64,000 nucleotides of DNA from Nocardiopsis sp. ATB16-24 (lineage in GTDB: Bacteria > Actinomycetota > Actinomycetes > Streptosporangiales > Streptosporangiaceae). The notes below the pieces were generated by a model. The model saw nothing but the letters and a program-made list of their open reading frames with translations. It searched no databases and was not told where the DNA came from. Position numbers and translations under genes: made by a program. Below are positions 25,771-34,228 of this stretch, piece by piece; positions within the stretch are counted from its first letter, which is position 1, and the number at the start of each line of letters is the position of its first letter. The stretch is taken from the NCBI RefSeq assembly GCF_030271535.1, contig NZ_JASCXJ010000015.1:1-64000 (forward strand). Direction: 5' to 3'.

Positions 25771-26922
25771 CTACTCAGGGCCCGTGGTGTGTTCGGGAGT
25801 GATGTGGTCGGGGGCCGGGGGGCGGTCGGGGCGGAAGGGTGTCAGGTCCACCTGGGGGTCCTGACCCATCGCCAGGCGGGCCGCGACCAGGCCTTGGAAG
25901 GGGCCGAAGGTGAGCCCTTGACTTCCCAGGCCGGTGGCCACCACCACTCCGGGTAGCCGCTCCAGGGTTCCCAGCAGTTGTCGTCCGTCGTGGGTGCCCG
26001 GACGAAAGCCCACTCGTGTCTCCACCACGGTGGCCTGCGCAAGGTCGGGTAGCGCCTGGAGTGCGGTGGAGAGGTTGTGCAGCATGCCCGAGGCCGTCAC
26101 CCGTCGATCGAACCCGGCCTGTGGTTCCTGTGTGCCGCCGGTGACCACCCGGTCGGGGCCGAAGGCCGCCACGAAGTAGTCGCGTTCTGCGAAGCGCACC
26201 ACCGGCCAGGTCCGGGTGTCGTGTCCGGGTAGTGCGAAGTGCGTCATCTGTCCGCGTACGGGGTGTACGGGCAGGTGCACTCCGGTCGTCGCCAACAGGG
26301 AGGCCGACCACGCGCCCGCCGCCACGATGACCGTGGGCGCCTCCAGGTCCTCCGAACCCACCCTTACCCCCGTCACCCGGTGGCCGTTCCACAGTAGGTG
26401 CGCTTGGCCTTTGAAGTAGCGCAGCCCTCGTTCCTCGGCGGCGTTGAACAGCGCGGTCCGTGCCAGCGTGCCGTTGATGCGGGCCATACCCGGCACCAAC
26501 ACCCCACCGTAGGGTCGGGGTAGCAGGGGGAAGTGTTCGTGTGGTTCGCCCGGTGCCAGGCGCCGTACCCGGCCCATGGTGGTGAACTCCGGGCGTTGGG
26601 ACAGGGTGTGCAGCAGTTCGAATCCGGCGTCCCGCCCTTCCCGTTCCACGGACATGCCCCCGACCACCTCATAGCCGGTGACCTGGCCGTCCTCGGCCAG
26701 GTCCGCCATCAGTCGCGGGTAGTGCCGGGCCGCTTGGGCCTTGAAGTCCCACACCGGTGCGGGATCCCACGGCAGCGGCCAGGGGAAGACCACGCCCAGC
26801 CCGGCGGCCGTGGCCTGCCCTGTGTGCGCGGCGTCCACCAGCGCGGTGGACACACCCTTTCTGGTCAGGTGGAAGGCGGCGCTCATCCCCACGATGCCGC
26901 CACCGACAACGATCACGTCCAT
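25771..26922 (-). CDS. FAD-dependent oxidoreductase, DAO family
   Basis: A 383-residue D-amino-acid-oxidase/glycine-oxidase family flavoprotein. The ADP-binding motif is VIVVGGGIVGMSAAFHLT at the N terminus; APTVIVAAGAWSASLL and a C-terminal GVVVATGLGSQGLTFGPFQG complete the FAD site. It oxidises an amine or amino acid that cannot be named from sequence. ATG 26922 lies at the family-typical position with AGGGTGA upstream. It is divergent, across 136 bp, from a dimethylargininase gene, so a link to methylated arginine or amine breakdown is possible but inferred. Confidence 0.88.
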   Translation of the reverse strand: MDVIVVGGGIVGMSAAFHLTRKGVSTALVDAAHTGQATAAGLGVVFPWPLPWDPAPVWDFKAQAARHYPRLMADLAEDGQVTGYEVVGGMSVEREGRDAGFELLHTLSQRPEFTTMGRVRRLAPGEPHEHFPLLPRPYGGVLVPGMARINGTLARTALFNAAEERGLRYFKGQAHLLWNGHRVTGVRVGSEDLEAPTVIVAAGAWSASLLATTGVHLPVHPVRGQMTHFALPGHDTRTWPVVRFAERDYFVAAFGPDRVVTGGTQEPQAGFDRRVTASGMLHNLSTALQALPDLAQATVVETRVGFRPGTHDGRQLLGTLERLPGVVVATGLGSQGLTFGPFQGLVAARLAMGQDPQVDLTPFRPDRPPAPDHITPEHTTGPE

Positions 26923-27058
26923 GTGCTCACCCTGCCCGTGCGGTCCTTGCCGGACAAGCCGGACGGCCCGCGTGCCGCCGCGTGGGGCGGGTGCGGGCGC
27001 GCGGTAGGTTGTGCCCCTGCGGGGCTGGTGGACGATGATTCCCGGGGAGGGCGTGGAC

Positions 27059-27850
27059 GTGGCCGGATACACCTACCAGGGGGTCGCTTTGATGCGTCGG
27101 CCCGGGCCCGACCTGGATCGGGGCGTGGTCACTCACATCCCTCGTTCCAGGGTGGACACCGTTTTGGCCGCGCGCCAGTACACGATCTACCAGGAGGCCG
27201 TCGCCTCGGCCGGGTGGCGGGTGCACGAGGTGGAGGCGGCTCCTGGGCACCCTGACTCGGTGTTCGTGGAGGACACGGTGGTGGTGTGCGAGGACCTGGC
27301 GGTGTTGACCCGCCCTGGTGTGAGGGTCCGCCGTGGTGAGGTGGAGGGGGTCGAGCCGGTGGTGCGTTCCTTGGGTCTGAGGGTGGCGCGCATCGAGGAG
27401 CCCGGGACGTTGGAGGGCGGCGACGTGCTTCAGGTGGGCTCCACCGTTTATGTGGGGGTGGGCGGGCGCACCAACGCCGAGGGCGCGGCTCAGCTCGAAG
27501 GGTTGCTCGAACCGTTGGGCAGGCGGGTACGGCGGGTGCGGGTGGGCGCGGCGTTGCACTTGAAGTCGGCGGTGACCGCGTTGCCGGACGGGTCGTTGGT
27601 GGGTCTGCCCGAGTTGGTGGAGGCCCAGGCGCTGCCGAAGGTGCGTCGACCGGGTGAGGAGTCGGGTGCGCGGGTGCTGCCGTTGGGCGGTGGTGAGGTT
27701 CTGGTCAGTGCTTCGGCGAGCCGGAGCATCCGTCGGTTGGCCGCCGAGGGGTGGCGGGTGTTGCCGGTGGACATCTCCGAGTTCGAGAAGATGCAGGCGT
27801 GTGTGAGTTGTCTGAGCGTGCTGGTGCCCGATCAAAGGCCTGGGGGTTGA
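27059..27850 (+). CDS. dimethylarginine dimethylaminohydrolase
   Basis: A 263-residue pentein-fold DDAH, which hydrolyses methylated arginine to citrulline plus methylamines. Catalytic residues are in place: Glu/Asp in DSVFVEDTVVV (near residue 66), His in AALHLKSAVT (near 165) and Cys in EKMQACVSCLSVL near the C terminus. RPGTLEGGDVL-type substrate loop is present as EPGTLEGGDVL. GTG 27059 is chosen because GGGAGG ends 8 nt upstream. The gene overlaps the convergent ABC permease gene by 19 bp at the 3' ends. Confidence 0.9.
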   Translation: MAGYTYQGVALMRRPGPDLDRGVVTHIPRSRVDTVLAARQYTIYQEAVASAGWRVHEVEAAPGHPDSVFVEDTVVVCEDLAVLTRPGVRVRRGEVEGVEPVVRSLGLRVARIEEPGTLEGGDVLQVGSTVYVGVGGRTNAEGAAQLEGLLEPLGRRVRRVRVGAALHLKSAVTALPDGSLVGLPELVEAQALPKVRRPGEESGARVLPLGGGEVLVSASASRSIRRLAAEGWRVLPVDISEFEKMQACVSCLSVLVPDQRPGG

Positions 27851-28701
27851 GAAAGGGGTGGTGGGGTGGTGCTCTTGGCCGTTGGGTGGTGGTCGGCTCC
27901 GGCGAAGCGGCGAAGGGCCAGGAACAGGCACAGAGCGCCGCAGCACATCAGGACCGTGAGTTCTTCTGCGCAGGAGGGTCCCGCCCCGGTGGTGCGTACG
28001 GTCGCGGTCAGGGAGTCGGGGGTGGAGGGCAGGTGTGCGGTGATGGTCGCGCGTGCGGCGTCCACCGTGTGGGTCAGGGGGTTGAGCGCGCTGAGCGAGG
28101 CCAGCCAGGAGGGCAGCTCCCCCGAGGGTGAGAAGGCGCCCGAGAGCGCCACCATGGGCCCTGCCAGGAGGGCTGTTGTGGTGTGGAAGGCGCGGGGGTG
28201 GGGCAGGCACACCGCCAGCAGGACGGCCAGGGACGTCATGGCGAAGGAGGACAGCGCCAGGACCACCATGAGCCGGGCCAGCAGCATCGGTTCGTAGGGC
28301 AGGCCGGCGGTTGTGGTCAGGAGCAGCAGGAGGGCGCTGTGGCAGGTGGCGATGGTGGTGCCCGCCAAGGTCTTGCCCAGCAGCAGGCATGCGCGGGGCA
28401 CGGGCGCCAGGAGCATCTGCTGGAGGAGGCCGAAGGTGTGGTCGCGCAGGTAGGAGGTGCCGGCTGTGAAGGCGGGGGCCAGGACCGCCACCGCCAGGGC
28501 ACCGGAGAAGAGGAAGACGGCGGAGTCGGTGGCCGGGGCGTACCGGGACGTGTTCGTGTTCAGGGCGAGAAGGACCAGCAGGGGTTGTGCCAGGCCAAGG
28601 AGCAGGCATGTGCGTGTGCGCAGGAAGACGGTGACCTCGCGCCGCCACACCATGACCACCGCTCGCACCTGGGCTGTGGGGCGGGTCGGGGTGGTGTTCA
28701 C
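27832..28701 (-). CDS. ABC-2 type transporter permease
   Basis: A 289-residue ABC-2 membrane protein with about six hydrophobic segments (LLLGLAQPLLVLLAL, FLFSGALAVAVLAPAF, LALSSFAMTSLAVLLAVCL, LMCCGALCLFLALRR) and the characteristic NPLTHTVDAAR near the C terminus. It forms the export channel for the ATPase encoded upstream. GTG 28701 overlaps the ATPase stop (GTGA), implying coupling. Substrate is likely a drug or lipid; unknown. Confidence 0.85.
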   Translation of the reverse strand: MNTTPTRPTAQVRAVVMVWRREVTVFLRTRTCLLLGLAQPLLVLLALNTNTSRYAPATDSAVFLFSGALAVAVLAPAFTAGTSYLRDHTFGLLQQMLLAPVPRACLLLGKTLAGTTIATCHSALLLLLTTTAGLPYEPMLLARLMVVLALSSFAMTSLAVLLAVCLPHPRAFHTTTALLAGPMVALSGAFSPSGELPSWLASLSALNPLTHTVDAARATITAHLPSTPDSLTATVRTTGAGPSCAEELTVLMCCGALCLFLALRRFAGADHHPTAKSTTPPPLSQPPGL

Positions 28702-29588
28702 GTGTGGGCCTTCGGGGTCGGCTCGCCTCCCGTGCGGTGTCGGAGCACGGAGGCGGGACATGGTCGAGGGGGCGACAGGAGGGGACTGCCGAGGGGGATG
28801 GCGCGAGCCGGTGCGGGAGAGTGGTCCTGGCCGGGACGGGTGGGCGGTGGGGACGGGTCCTGGACGGCCACCGTGCGTCCGTCCTGGAGTAGGGCCAGCC
28901 GGTCGCAGTGGTGGGCTTCGTCGGCCCTGCGGATGGTCGACAGCACCGTGACCCCGGTCGTGCGGTGCATACGGTGCACGTGTTGCCACACCTGTTCGTG
29001 ATCGTGGGCGTCCAGGCCGTGGGTGGGCTCGTCCAGGAGCAGGACCTGGGGGCGGTGCAGCAGTGCGCGGGTGATCTCCAGCTTTCGCCGTGTTCCCTGG
29101 GCGAGTACGCGCACGGGGCAGTGTCGACGGCGGAGCAGCCCGGTCAGGGTCAGCATCGCGGTGATGCGTCGGTGCGCCCGGCGGCGCGTCATGCCGTGCA
29201 GGGCCGCGTGGAGGCGCAGGTTCTCCTGCACGGTGAGTCCCAGGTCCAGGGTGGGGTGTTGCAGGACCACGCCGACCGAGCCGCGCACGGCGGTGGGGGC
29301 GGTGTGCACGTCGTGTCCGGCCACCCACAGGCTGCCCGTGGTGGGGCGGATCAGTGTGCACAGCAGGGCGATGGCGGTGGATTTGCCCGTTCCCGGGGCG
29401 CCCAGGAGGCCGAAGATCTCTCCGGGGCGTATCAGCAGGTCGAGGCCGCGGATCACTTGCACGCCGTCGTGGGATCCGCTCAGGTCCTGGGCCCGGATCG
29501 CCGGGGGCGAAGGGAGAGGGGGGACGGTGTCGTGGGGAGGCGGGGGTGGTGTTCCGGTCGTGTTCCCCCTACCGGTTCCTGGTTCCAA
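28698..29588 (-). CDS. ABC transporter ATP-binding protein with degenerate signature
   Basis: A 296-residue ABC ATPase of the DrrA/CcmA exporter type. Walker A is GAPGTGKST near residue 68, Q-loop VVLQHPTLD and Walker B VLLLDEPTHGLD. The signature LSGGxRR is degenerate, VLAQGTRRKLEITRALL, and the H-loop position reads STIRRADE rather than STH, so catalytic competence is uncertain. A 50-residue Pro-rich tail is added. TTG 29588 is supported by AAGGAG 4 nt upstream. Operon with the ABC-2 permease. Confidence 0.83.
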   Translation of the reverse strand: MEPGTGRGNTTGTPPPPPHDTVPPLPSPPAIRAQDLSGSHDGVQVIRGLDLLIRPGEIFGLLGAPGTGKSTAIALLCTLIRPTTGSLWVAGHDVHTAPTAVRGSVGVVLQHPTLDLGLTVQENLRLHAALHGMTRRRAHRRITAMLTLTGLLRRRHCPVRVLAQGTRRKLEITRALLHRPQVLLLDEPTHGLDAHDHEQVWQHVHRMHRTTGVTVLSTIRRADEAHHCDRLALLQDGRTVAVQDPSPPPTRPGQDHSPAPARAIPLGSPLLSPPRPCPASVLRHRTGGEPTPKAHT

Positions 29589-29932
29589 TGCGCTCCTTGG
29601 TGAGGGCAGAACACCCGAATATCTGGTGACCAGGTCGCTTCGTGCGTCGACGAAGCCGCGTTCTGTGCGGACCCGGGGGTCAAGCCCACAACAAAACTAC
29701 CGCACGTGACGTGCCGATGACAAATAGTTGTCAAGGGGTCGGAGGTCCGGTTCTGGGGGTCGTTCGTTCGGCGCTCGGACCAGGACGGTGGGCGGGAGGC
29801 GCTCCCGCTTCCGTGGAGGCGACTTCGTCTCACGCCGGCAGGCGTTCTCCCATCGAAGACCCGCAGGGGAACCGGTGCGTCGGCGCGCACGTTGGGTCAG
29901 GTGTCACAGCAGACCTTTCCCCAGGGGGCACG
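29589..29932. other. divergent intergenic region
   Basis: About 345 bases between the divergent ABC exporter and RidA genes. It contains the palindrome at 29718-29733 described separately. The rest is GC-rich with no convincing frame. Confidence 0.5.
29718..29733. promoter_or_regulatory. perfect inverted repeat, candidate operator
   Basis: TGACAAATAGTTGTCA has perfect TGACAA/TTGTCA arms with a 4-bp centre and is AT-rich in a GC-rich context. On the minus strand it contains TTGACA-like sequence. It lies 130 bp upstream of the ABC exporter operon and 200 bp upstream of ridA. A regulator is unknown. Confidence 0.45.
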
Positions 29933-30334
29933 TTGGAAGCGATCACACTGGTGCGCAGCCGGACCCTGACCCAGGACGTGGACTATGCCTACGCCGCCAC
30001 CGCCCCGAGCGGGGCCAGGACGGTGTGGACCGCGGGGGCCTGCCCGCTCGACGAGAGTGGCGCCACCGTCGCCGTGGGCGACTACGCGGGCCAGGCCGAA
30101 CAGGTCATGCGCAACCTGCGCACCGCGCTGAACGAGGCGGGGGCCGATCTGGGCGATGTCGTCAAGACCACCGTCTACGTCGCCTCCGCCCGACAGCAGG
30201 ACCTGGTGGCGGCCTGGAACGTGGTGCGCGCCCACATGGGCGGGCACGATGCCCCCAGCACCCTGCTGGGTGTGGCGGCGCTGGGCTATGACGACCAGTT
30301 GGTGGAGGTGGAGGCGGTCGCCGTCATCTGCTGA
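29933..30334 (+). CDS. RidA family protein
   Basis: A 133-residue RidA/YjgF-fold protein. Family members hydrolyse reactive enamine/imine intermediates such as 2-aminoacrylate. Visible motifs are VWTAGACPLDESG, DYAGQAEQVMRNLRTALNEAG, VVKTTVYVAS and the closing LVEVEAVAVI; the usual Arg of the R(V/I)E motif near the end is not evident, so it may belong to a non-archetypal Rid subgroup. TTG 29933 is the best start: AGGGGG stands 5 nt upstream and the length matches the family. Monocistronic. Confidence 0.83.
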   Translation: MEAITLVRSRTLTQDVDYAYAATAPSGARTVWTAGACPLDESGATVAVGDYAGQAEQVMRNLRTALNEAGADLGDVVKTTVYVASARQQDLVAAWNVVRAHMGGHDAPSTLLGVAALGYDDQLVEVEAVAVIC

Positions 30335-30611
30335 CCCGACCCTCCTTGAAGGTGGCCGCCCTGCGGTGGGCGGCCACCCGAGCGCGCGTGGAGCAGTACC
30401 GGCGTGCGCTGCCGCGGTCCACGAACACCCGCTCGCGTCCGTGCGCCGCGCACACCCCGCCCGGCGGGCGTTGACGGTCGGTGAGCAACAGCGCGAGCGT
30501 CAGAGCCGAGGAGGTCTCGAAGCACTCGGTCCAGGGTGCGTCGTCATCGGTGTCCACATGGACGTGCCGGTGGGTGGTGAAGGTCCTGCCCATCTGAAAG
30601 GTCGCGGTCAT
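30324..30611 (-). CDS. CGNR zinc-finger-like fragment
   Basis: A 95-residue frame whose C-terminal half, GVCAAHGRERVFVDRGSARR then YCSTRARVAAHRRA, looks like the CGNR zinc-binding tail of actinobacterial regulators, but the second Cys pair that gives the family its name is missing. The N-terminal half is short and unlike the family's ligand-binding domain. It is probably a truncated gene. ATG 30611 overlaps the stop of the Uma2 remnant upstream, and its 3' end overlaps ridA by 11 bp. Confidence 0.4.
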   Translation of the reverse strand: MTATFQMGRTFTTHRHVHVDTDDDAPWTECFETSSALTLALLLTDRQRPPGGVCAAHGRERVFVDRGSARRYCSTRARVAAHRRAATFKEGRVSR

Positions 30612-30812
30612 GAGGGCGGTACCACGCTGTGGAAGCCCGGTCGGGGACTCACGAGAACAAGGCTTCCGTCGATCAGTTCCGTGTGCGGGGGCAGGTCGGG
30701 CAGGGTGTCCAGGTCCTCGGTTCTGAAGCCTCTGCTCGGAGGAATGAGCCAGTCCGGAACTGATGAGGCGCACATACCTGCCTGCCGATCGTGGAAGTTC
30801 CTGGAGGGCCAT
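30608..30812 (-). pseudogene. truncated Uma2 family endonuclease
   Basis: A normal start survives: ATG 30812 with AAAGG upstream encodes MALQELPRSAG. Homology then moves to another frame, PDWLIPPSRGFRTEDLDTLP and DLPPHTELIDGSLVLVSP, the N-terminal region of Uma2 (DUF820) PD-(D/E)XK proteins, and stops after FHSVVPPS. One frameshift and loss of the whole catalytic part make this a pseudogene. Confidence 0.75.
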
Positions 30813-30957
30813 CGCAACCTTTCCCTTCGCCGATCGGGCGGAGTTCGTTCCCGCGCACGCCTCATGGGTCGGGTTCGGCGAAGGATGGTGCCTCCGAGGG
30901 TGGCGGGCCGGTGCCGGCGCATCAGGCGCGGGCGCCGGCCCGCCGGTCGTGCCCTGC

Positions 30958-31974
30958 TCAGGTCAGGGGGAGCGCTTTGACGGTGGGCGGGCTGTAGGAC
31001 AATCCGCCCACGTCGCGGATCCGGTCGGTGATGCGGGCCAGGCGCAGACTCTCGTCCCAGGTCATGTCGGGGCTTTGGCGTTGGCCCGCGGCCACACGGT
31101 GGGCGACCTCCTCGGCCTCGTACTCGTAGCCGTTGGCGCGGAAGGGGCGATGGAAATGTTCGGGTTCGCTTCCGTCACGGTGCAGCACCACGTCGGTGGC
31201 CGCCCAAAAACGTGGGATCTCCAGCCATCCCTTGGAGCCGGCCAGTACCGCGCGGTTGGGAAGTGTGGTGCGTGAGGAGCACGCCAGCGAGGCGGTGCCT
31301 CCGTTCTCGCCCCGCACGAGCACGGTGGTGTGGGTGTCCACCATCCGGTCGGGTGACAGTTGTCGGGTGGCCCCCACCACGGTCAACTCCCCCAGGTACT
31401 GGGAGGCCAGCGCCAGCGGGTACACGCCCAGGTCCAGCAGGGCGCCTCCGCCCAGTTCGGCGTTGAACAGTCGGTGGTCGGGGTCGTAGGGGGCGTTGAC
31501 TCCGAACTCCGCGGAGATCCAGTGCACCTGGCCGATCGCCCCGTCCTGGACCAGGTCGCGTACCAGTCGGGAGGCGGGCAGGTAGCGCGTCCACATCGCC
31601 TCCATCAGGAAGCGGTCGTTGTCGCGGGCCGCCTCGATCATTTGTGACACCTGTAGGGCGTTCATCGCCATGGGTTTTTCGACCAGCACGTGCTTGCCCG
31701 CGTTCAGGCAGGTCAGGGTGTTGGAGTGGTGCCAGGGGTGGGGGGTGGCCACGTACACCGCGTCCACGTGGGGGCTGGCCGCCAGGTCGGCGTAGGCGCC
31801 GTGGCGTTCGGGGATGTTCCAGGCGTCGGCGAACTCCTCGGCTCGTTCCAGGGTGCGTGAGCCGACCGCGGTGACCTTGGCCGTGGGGGTGGACCTGAGA
31901 GCTTCGACGAAGGAGTGCGCGATACCGCCGGTACCGATCACACCCCAGCGGAGACCGCCGTTGTCATCTGTCAT
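30958..31974 (-). CDS. Gfo/Idh/MocA family oxidoreductase
   Basis: A 338-residue NAD(P)-dependent dehydrogenase. The N-terminal Rossmann motif is GVIGTGGIAHSFVEAL; the conserved cofactor/catalytic motif is HVLVEKPMAMN near residue 100; the second-domain motif is GGGALLDLGVYPLALA, with the Asp and a downstream Tyr where the catalytic His often sits. The substrate is probably a sugar or cyclitol but cannot be specified. ATG 31974 is the family-typical start. Monocistronic. Confidence 0.88.
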   Translation of the reverse strand: MTDDNGGLRWGVIGTGGIAHSFVEALRSTPTAKVTAVGSRTLERAEEFADAWNIPERHGAYADLAASPHVDAVYVATPHPWHHSNTLTCLNAGKHVLVEKPMAMNALQVSQMIEAARDNDRFLMEAMWTRYLPASRLVRDLVQDGAIGQVHWISAEFGVNAPYDPDHRLFNAELGGGALLDLGVYPLALASQYLGELTVVGATRQLSPDRMVDTHTTVLVRGENGGTASLACSSRTTLPNRAVLAGSKGWLEIPRFWAATDVVLHRDGSEPEHFHRPFRANGYEYEAEEVAHRVAAGQRQSPDMTWDESLRLARITDRIRDVGGLSYSPPTVKALPLT

Positions 31975-32106
31975 GGACGCATCCTAAAAAGACGGTCATG
32001 TCGGGGTCGAGGCGGGGAAGGTGTTCGGATTCGCCGCTCGGGGCCCGTACGGTGTCGGAGGAGACGGGCGAGGCCGCCCCCCTGAGGCCGTGAAACGGAG
32101 GAGGAC

Positions 32107-32490
32107 ATGTCCCAGACTCTCGCTCAAAGGCTCCAGGTCCGTTCCGGTGACCGGCTGCTCATCCTCAACGCTCCCGAGCGTTATCTGCGGCTGTTGGAAC
32201 CACCCCCCGAGGTGCACATCGATCTGGGACCCATCGAGGGTGCGCGCTACGACGGTGTCCACCTGTTCACCCTGGACCGGGGGACCGTGGGGCGGGAGGT
32301 TCCCCGCGTGTTGGACCTGGTGGGCGAGCACACCCGTCTGTGGGTGTGTTATCCCCAGCGGGGCGGCACCATCATCACCGACCTGGCCGCGGACAAGGGG
32401 TGGGACGTGTTGGTGGACGCCGGTTGGCGCAGCACCGCCCAGGTGCCGATCGACTCGGACTGGGCGGCGCTGCGATTCGAACGCGGCTGA
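32107..32490 (+). CDS. conserved hypothetical protein, DUF3052-like
   Basis: A 127-residue soluble protein beginning MSQTLAQRLQVRSGDRLLIL. It matches the pattern of a widespread uncharacterised family: LLILNAPERYLRLL, YDGVHLFTLDRG, LWVCYPQRGGTIITDLAADK and the closing IDSDWAALRFER. No catalytic motif is evident. GGAGGAGG immediately upstream of ATG 32107 supports the start. Convergent with the DUF4097 gene. Confidence 0.7.
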   Translation: MSQTLAQRLQVRSGDRLLILNAPERYLRLLEPPPEVHIDLGPIEGARYDGVHLFTLDRGTVGREVPRVLDLVGEHTRLWVCYPQRGGTIITDLAADKGWDVLVDAGWRSTAQVPIDSDWAALRFERG

Positions 32491-32502
32491 GGGGCGGTCC
32501 CG

Positions 32503-33486
32503 TCAGTGGTAGGTGACGGTGAGGGAGCCGCTGACGGTGTCGGCGTCGATGCGTGAGTCGGCCTTGGCGGAGGTGTCCACCCTCAGGTCGCGTTCGCCGG
32601 AGGTGGACTCACCGGTGATGTGGTAGTCGCCCTGGGGCACCCGGGCCGTGATGTCGCCGCTGGTGGACTCCACGCTCAGCAGTGTGAAGGGCTCTTGTGC
32701 GCTGACCTGGATATCCCCCGAGACGGTGGAGATCTGGGCGTTGGTGAAGCCGCCGCCGACCTGTACGTCGCCGCTGACGGACTCGGCCACGACGGTGCGC
32801 GCGTCGAACCCGGACACGTCCACCTTCCCCGAGGTGCCGGCGACCTCGATGCCCTGGCCTTCGCCCTCGGCGGTGATGTCGCCGCTGGTGCTCTCCAGGT
32901 CCGCGGTACCGCGGACCTGCTCCAGGGTGATCTGCCCGCTGACGGTCTCCACGGTGGTGTCGCCGTCGTTGCCCGCCACCAGTACCCGGCCGCTGGTGCT
33001 GGACAGGTCGAGTTCGCCGTCGACGTTCTCCACGCTGATCTGTCCGCTGATGGTCTCCACGGTCACCGCGGTGCCTTCGGGGACGGAGATGTCGTAGTCG
33101 ATCGTGCAGCCGCCGAAGAGGGAGAGCAGCAGTACGTTGGCGCAGGAGGCCTCCAGGTGCAGGTCCTGTCCGCGCTGATGCGCTTCCTCGGTGGGTTCGC
33201 TCAAGGGGCTGGCGCGCAGGGCGCGCTCCACCTGGACCTGGTCCTGCCCGGTGCCGGTGAGCGTGACGTCGCCGCCTGTGCGGTTGTCGATCCGCACGGT
33301 CTGGGGGGCGTCGAAGGAGTCGCTGCTGGTGCCGCGGTCCACGTCCATGTTGCCCAGGACCGCCGCCACGGTGGTCACCACCAGTGCCAGCACCAGGACC
33401 GCGCCCAGGATCAGCCAGGGTCCCAGGCGGAACCCGCGCGGTTCCTTGCTCGACGAGGCGTACAGGCCCCGTGCCTTGAATGTCAC
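32503..33486 (-). CDS. DUF4097 beta-strand repeat membrane protein
   Basis: A 327-residue protein with one N-terminal transmembrane helix (about residues 22-45, LGPWLILGAVLVLALVV) and a long extracytoplasmic beta-helix-like region of repeats such as VETVSGQITLEQV, LESTSGDITAEG and AESVSGDVQVGG (DUF4097). Similar modules occur in LiaG-like envelope proteins. It follows a kinase-regulator pair by 43 bp, so it is probably co-transcribed and may be a target or accessory of that system. Start GTG 33486. Confidence 0.85.
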   Translation of the reverse strand: MTFKARGLYASSSKEPRGFRLGPWLILGAVLVLALVVTTVAAVLGNMDVDRGTSSDSFDAPQTVRIDNRTGGDVTLTGTGQDQVQVERALRASPLSEPTEEAHQRGQDLHLEASCANVLLLSLFGGCTIDYDISVPEGTAVTVETISGQISVENVDGELDLSSTSGRVLVAGNDGDTTVETVSGQITLEQVRGTADLESTSGDITAEGEGQGIEVAGTSGKVDVSGFDARTVVAESVSGDVQVGGGFTNAQISTVSGDIQVSAQEPFTLLSVESTSGDITARVPQGDYHITGESTSGERDLRVDTSAKADSRIDADTVSGSLTVTYH

Positions 33487-33529
33487 GGTCTTCCCTCCCG
33501 GCGGGCTCGCGCCCCCTTGGTGTGGGTCG

Positions 33530-34228
33530 TCAGTTCTGTTCCGTGCCGCGTAGGTAGCGCAGCACGGCCTGGACCCTGCGGTGGTCGTGGTCGTCCTGGC
33601 CCAGGTCGAGTTTGGTGAAGATCGAGCGGATGTGTTTTTCCACGGCGCGTTCGGTGACGGTCAGTCGTGCCGCGATGCCCGCGTTGTTCAGCCCCTGCGC
33701 CATCACCTGTAGTACCTCGCCTTCGCGTGGGGTGAGGCGTTCCAGGGCGCTGTCCCTGTGTCGGCTCAGGAGTTGGGAGACCACCTCGGGGTCGATGGCG
33801 GCGCCTCCGGCGGCCACCCGGTGCAGGACCGACACGAAGTCGTCGATGTCGGCGACCCGGTCCTTGAGCAGGTAGCCGACCTTGCTGGAGCCGCCGCCCA
33901 AAAGGTCGGCGGCGTAGCGGCTGACCACGTGCTGGGACAGCAGTAGCACCGCCACGTCGGGGTGTTGTCGGCGGATGGTCACGCCCGCCTGGATGCCCTC
34001 CTCGGAGTAGGTGGGCGGCATGCGGATGTCGACCAGGCACAGGTCCACCCCGGGGTGTTGTTCCACTGCTTGTAGCAGCGCGTCGGCGTCGCCCACTTGG
34101 GCGAGGATGTGCACACCGGCGTCCTGTAGCAGGCTGGCCATGCCGCTGCGCAGCAGGACCGAGTCTTCTGCGATGATCACCCGCAGCGCCCGGGGTCGAG
34201 GGGTGGTGGGGTCGGTGTGCACGGTCAT
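33530..34228 (-). CDS. LuxR family response regulator
   Basis: A 232-residue NarL-type response regulator. The receiver domain (residues 14-135) has IIAEDSVLLRSG, phospho-acceptor Asp in LCLVDIRMPP and the Lys of GYLLKDRV; the LuxR HTH (about 165-225) reads LTPREGEVLQVMAQGLNNAGI. ATG 34228 overlaps the kinase stop (ATGA). The partner kinase is the upstream gene, and DUF4097 lies downstream. Confidence 0.92.
   Translation of the reverse strand: MTVHTDPTTPRPRALRVIIAEDSVLLRSGMASLLQDAGVHILAQVGDADALLQAVEQHPGVDLCLVDIRMPPTYSEEGIQAGVTIRRQHPDVAVLLLSQHVVSRYAADLLGGGSSKVGYLLKDRVADIDDFVSVLHRVAAGGAAIDPEVVSQLLSRHRDSALERLTPREGEVLQVMAQGLNNAGIAARLTVTERAVEKHIRSIFTKLDLGQDDHDHRRVQAVLRYLRGTEQN

Noticed and set aside
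30324..30812. Toxin-antitoxin pair from two short overlapping minus-strand frames
   Set aside because: One is a frameshifted Uma2 fragment and the other a partial zinc finger; neither resembles a toxin or antitoxin.
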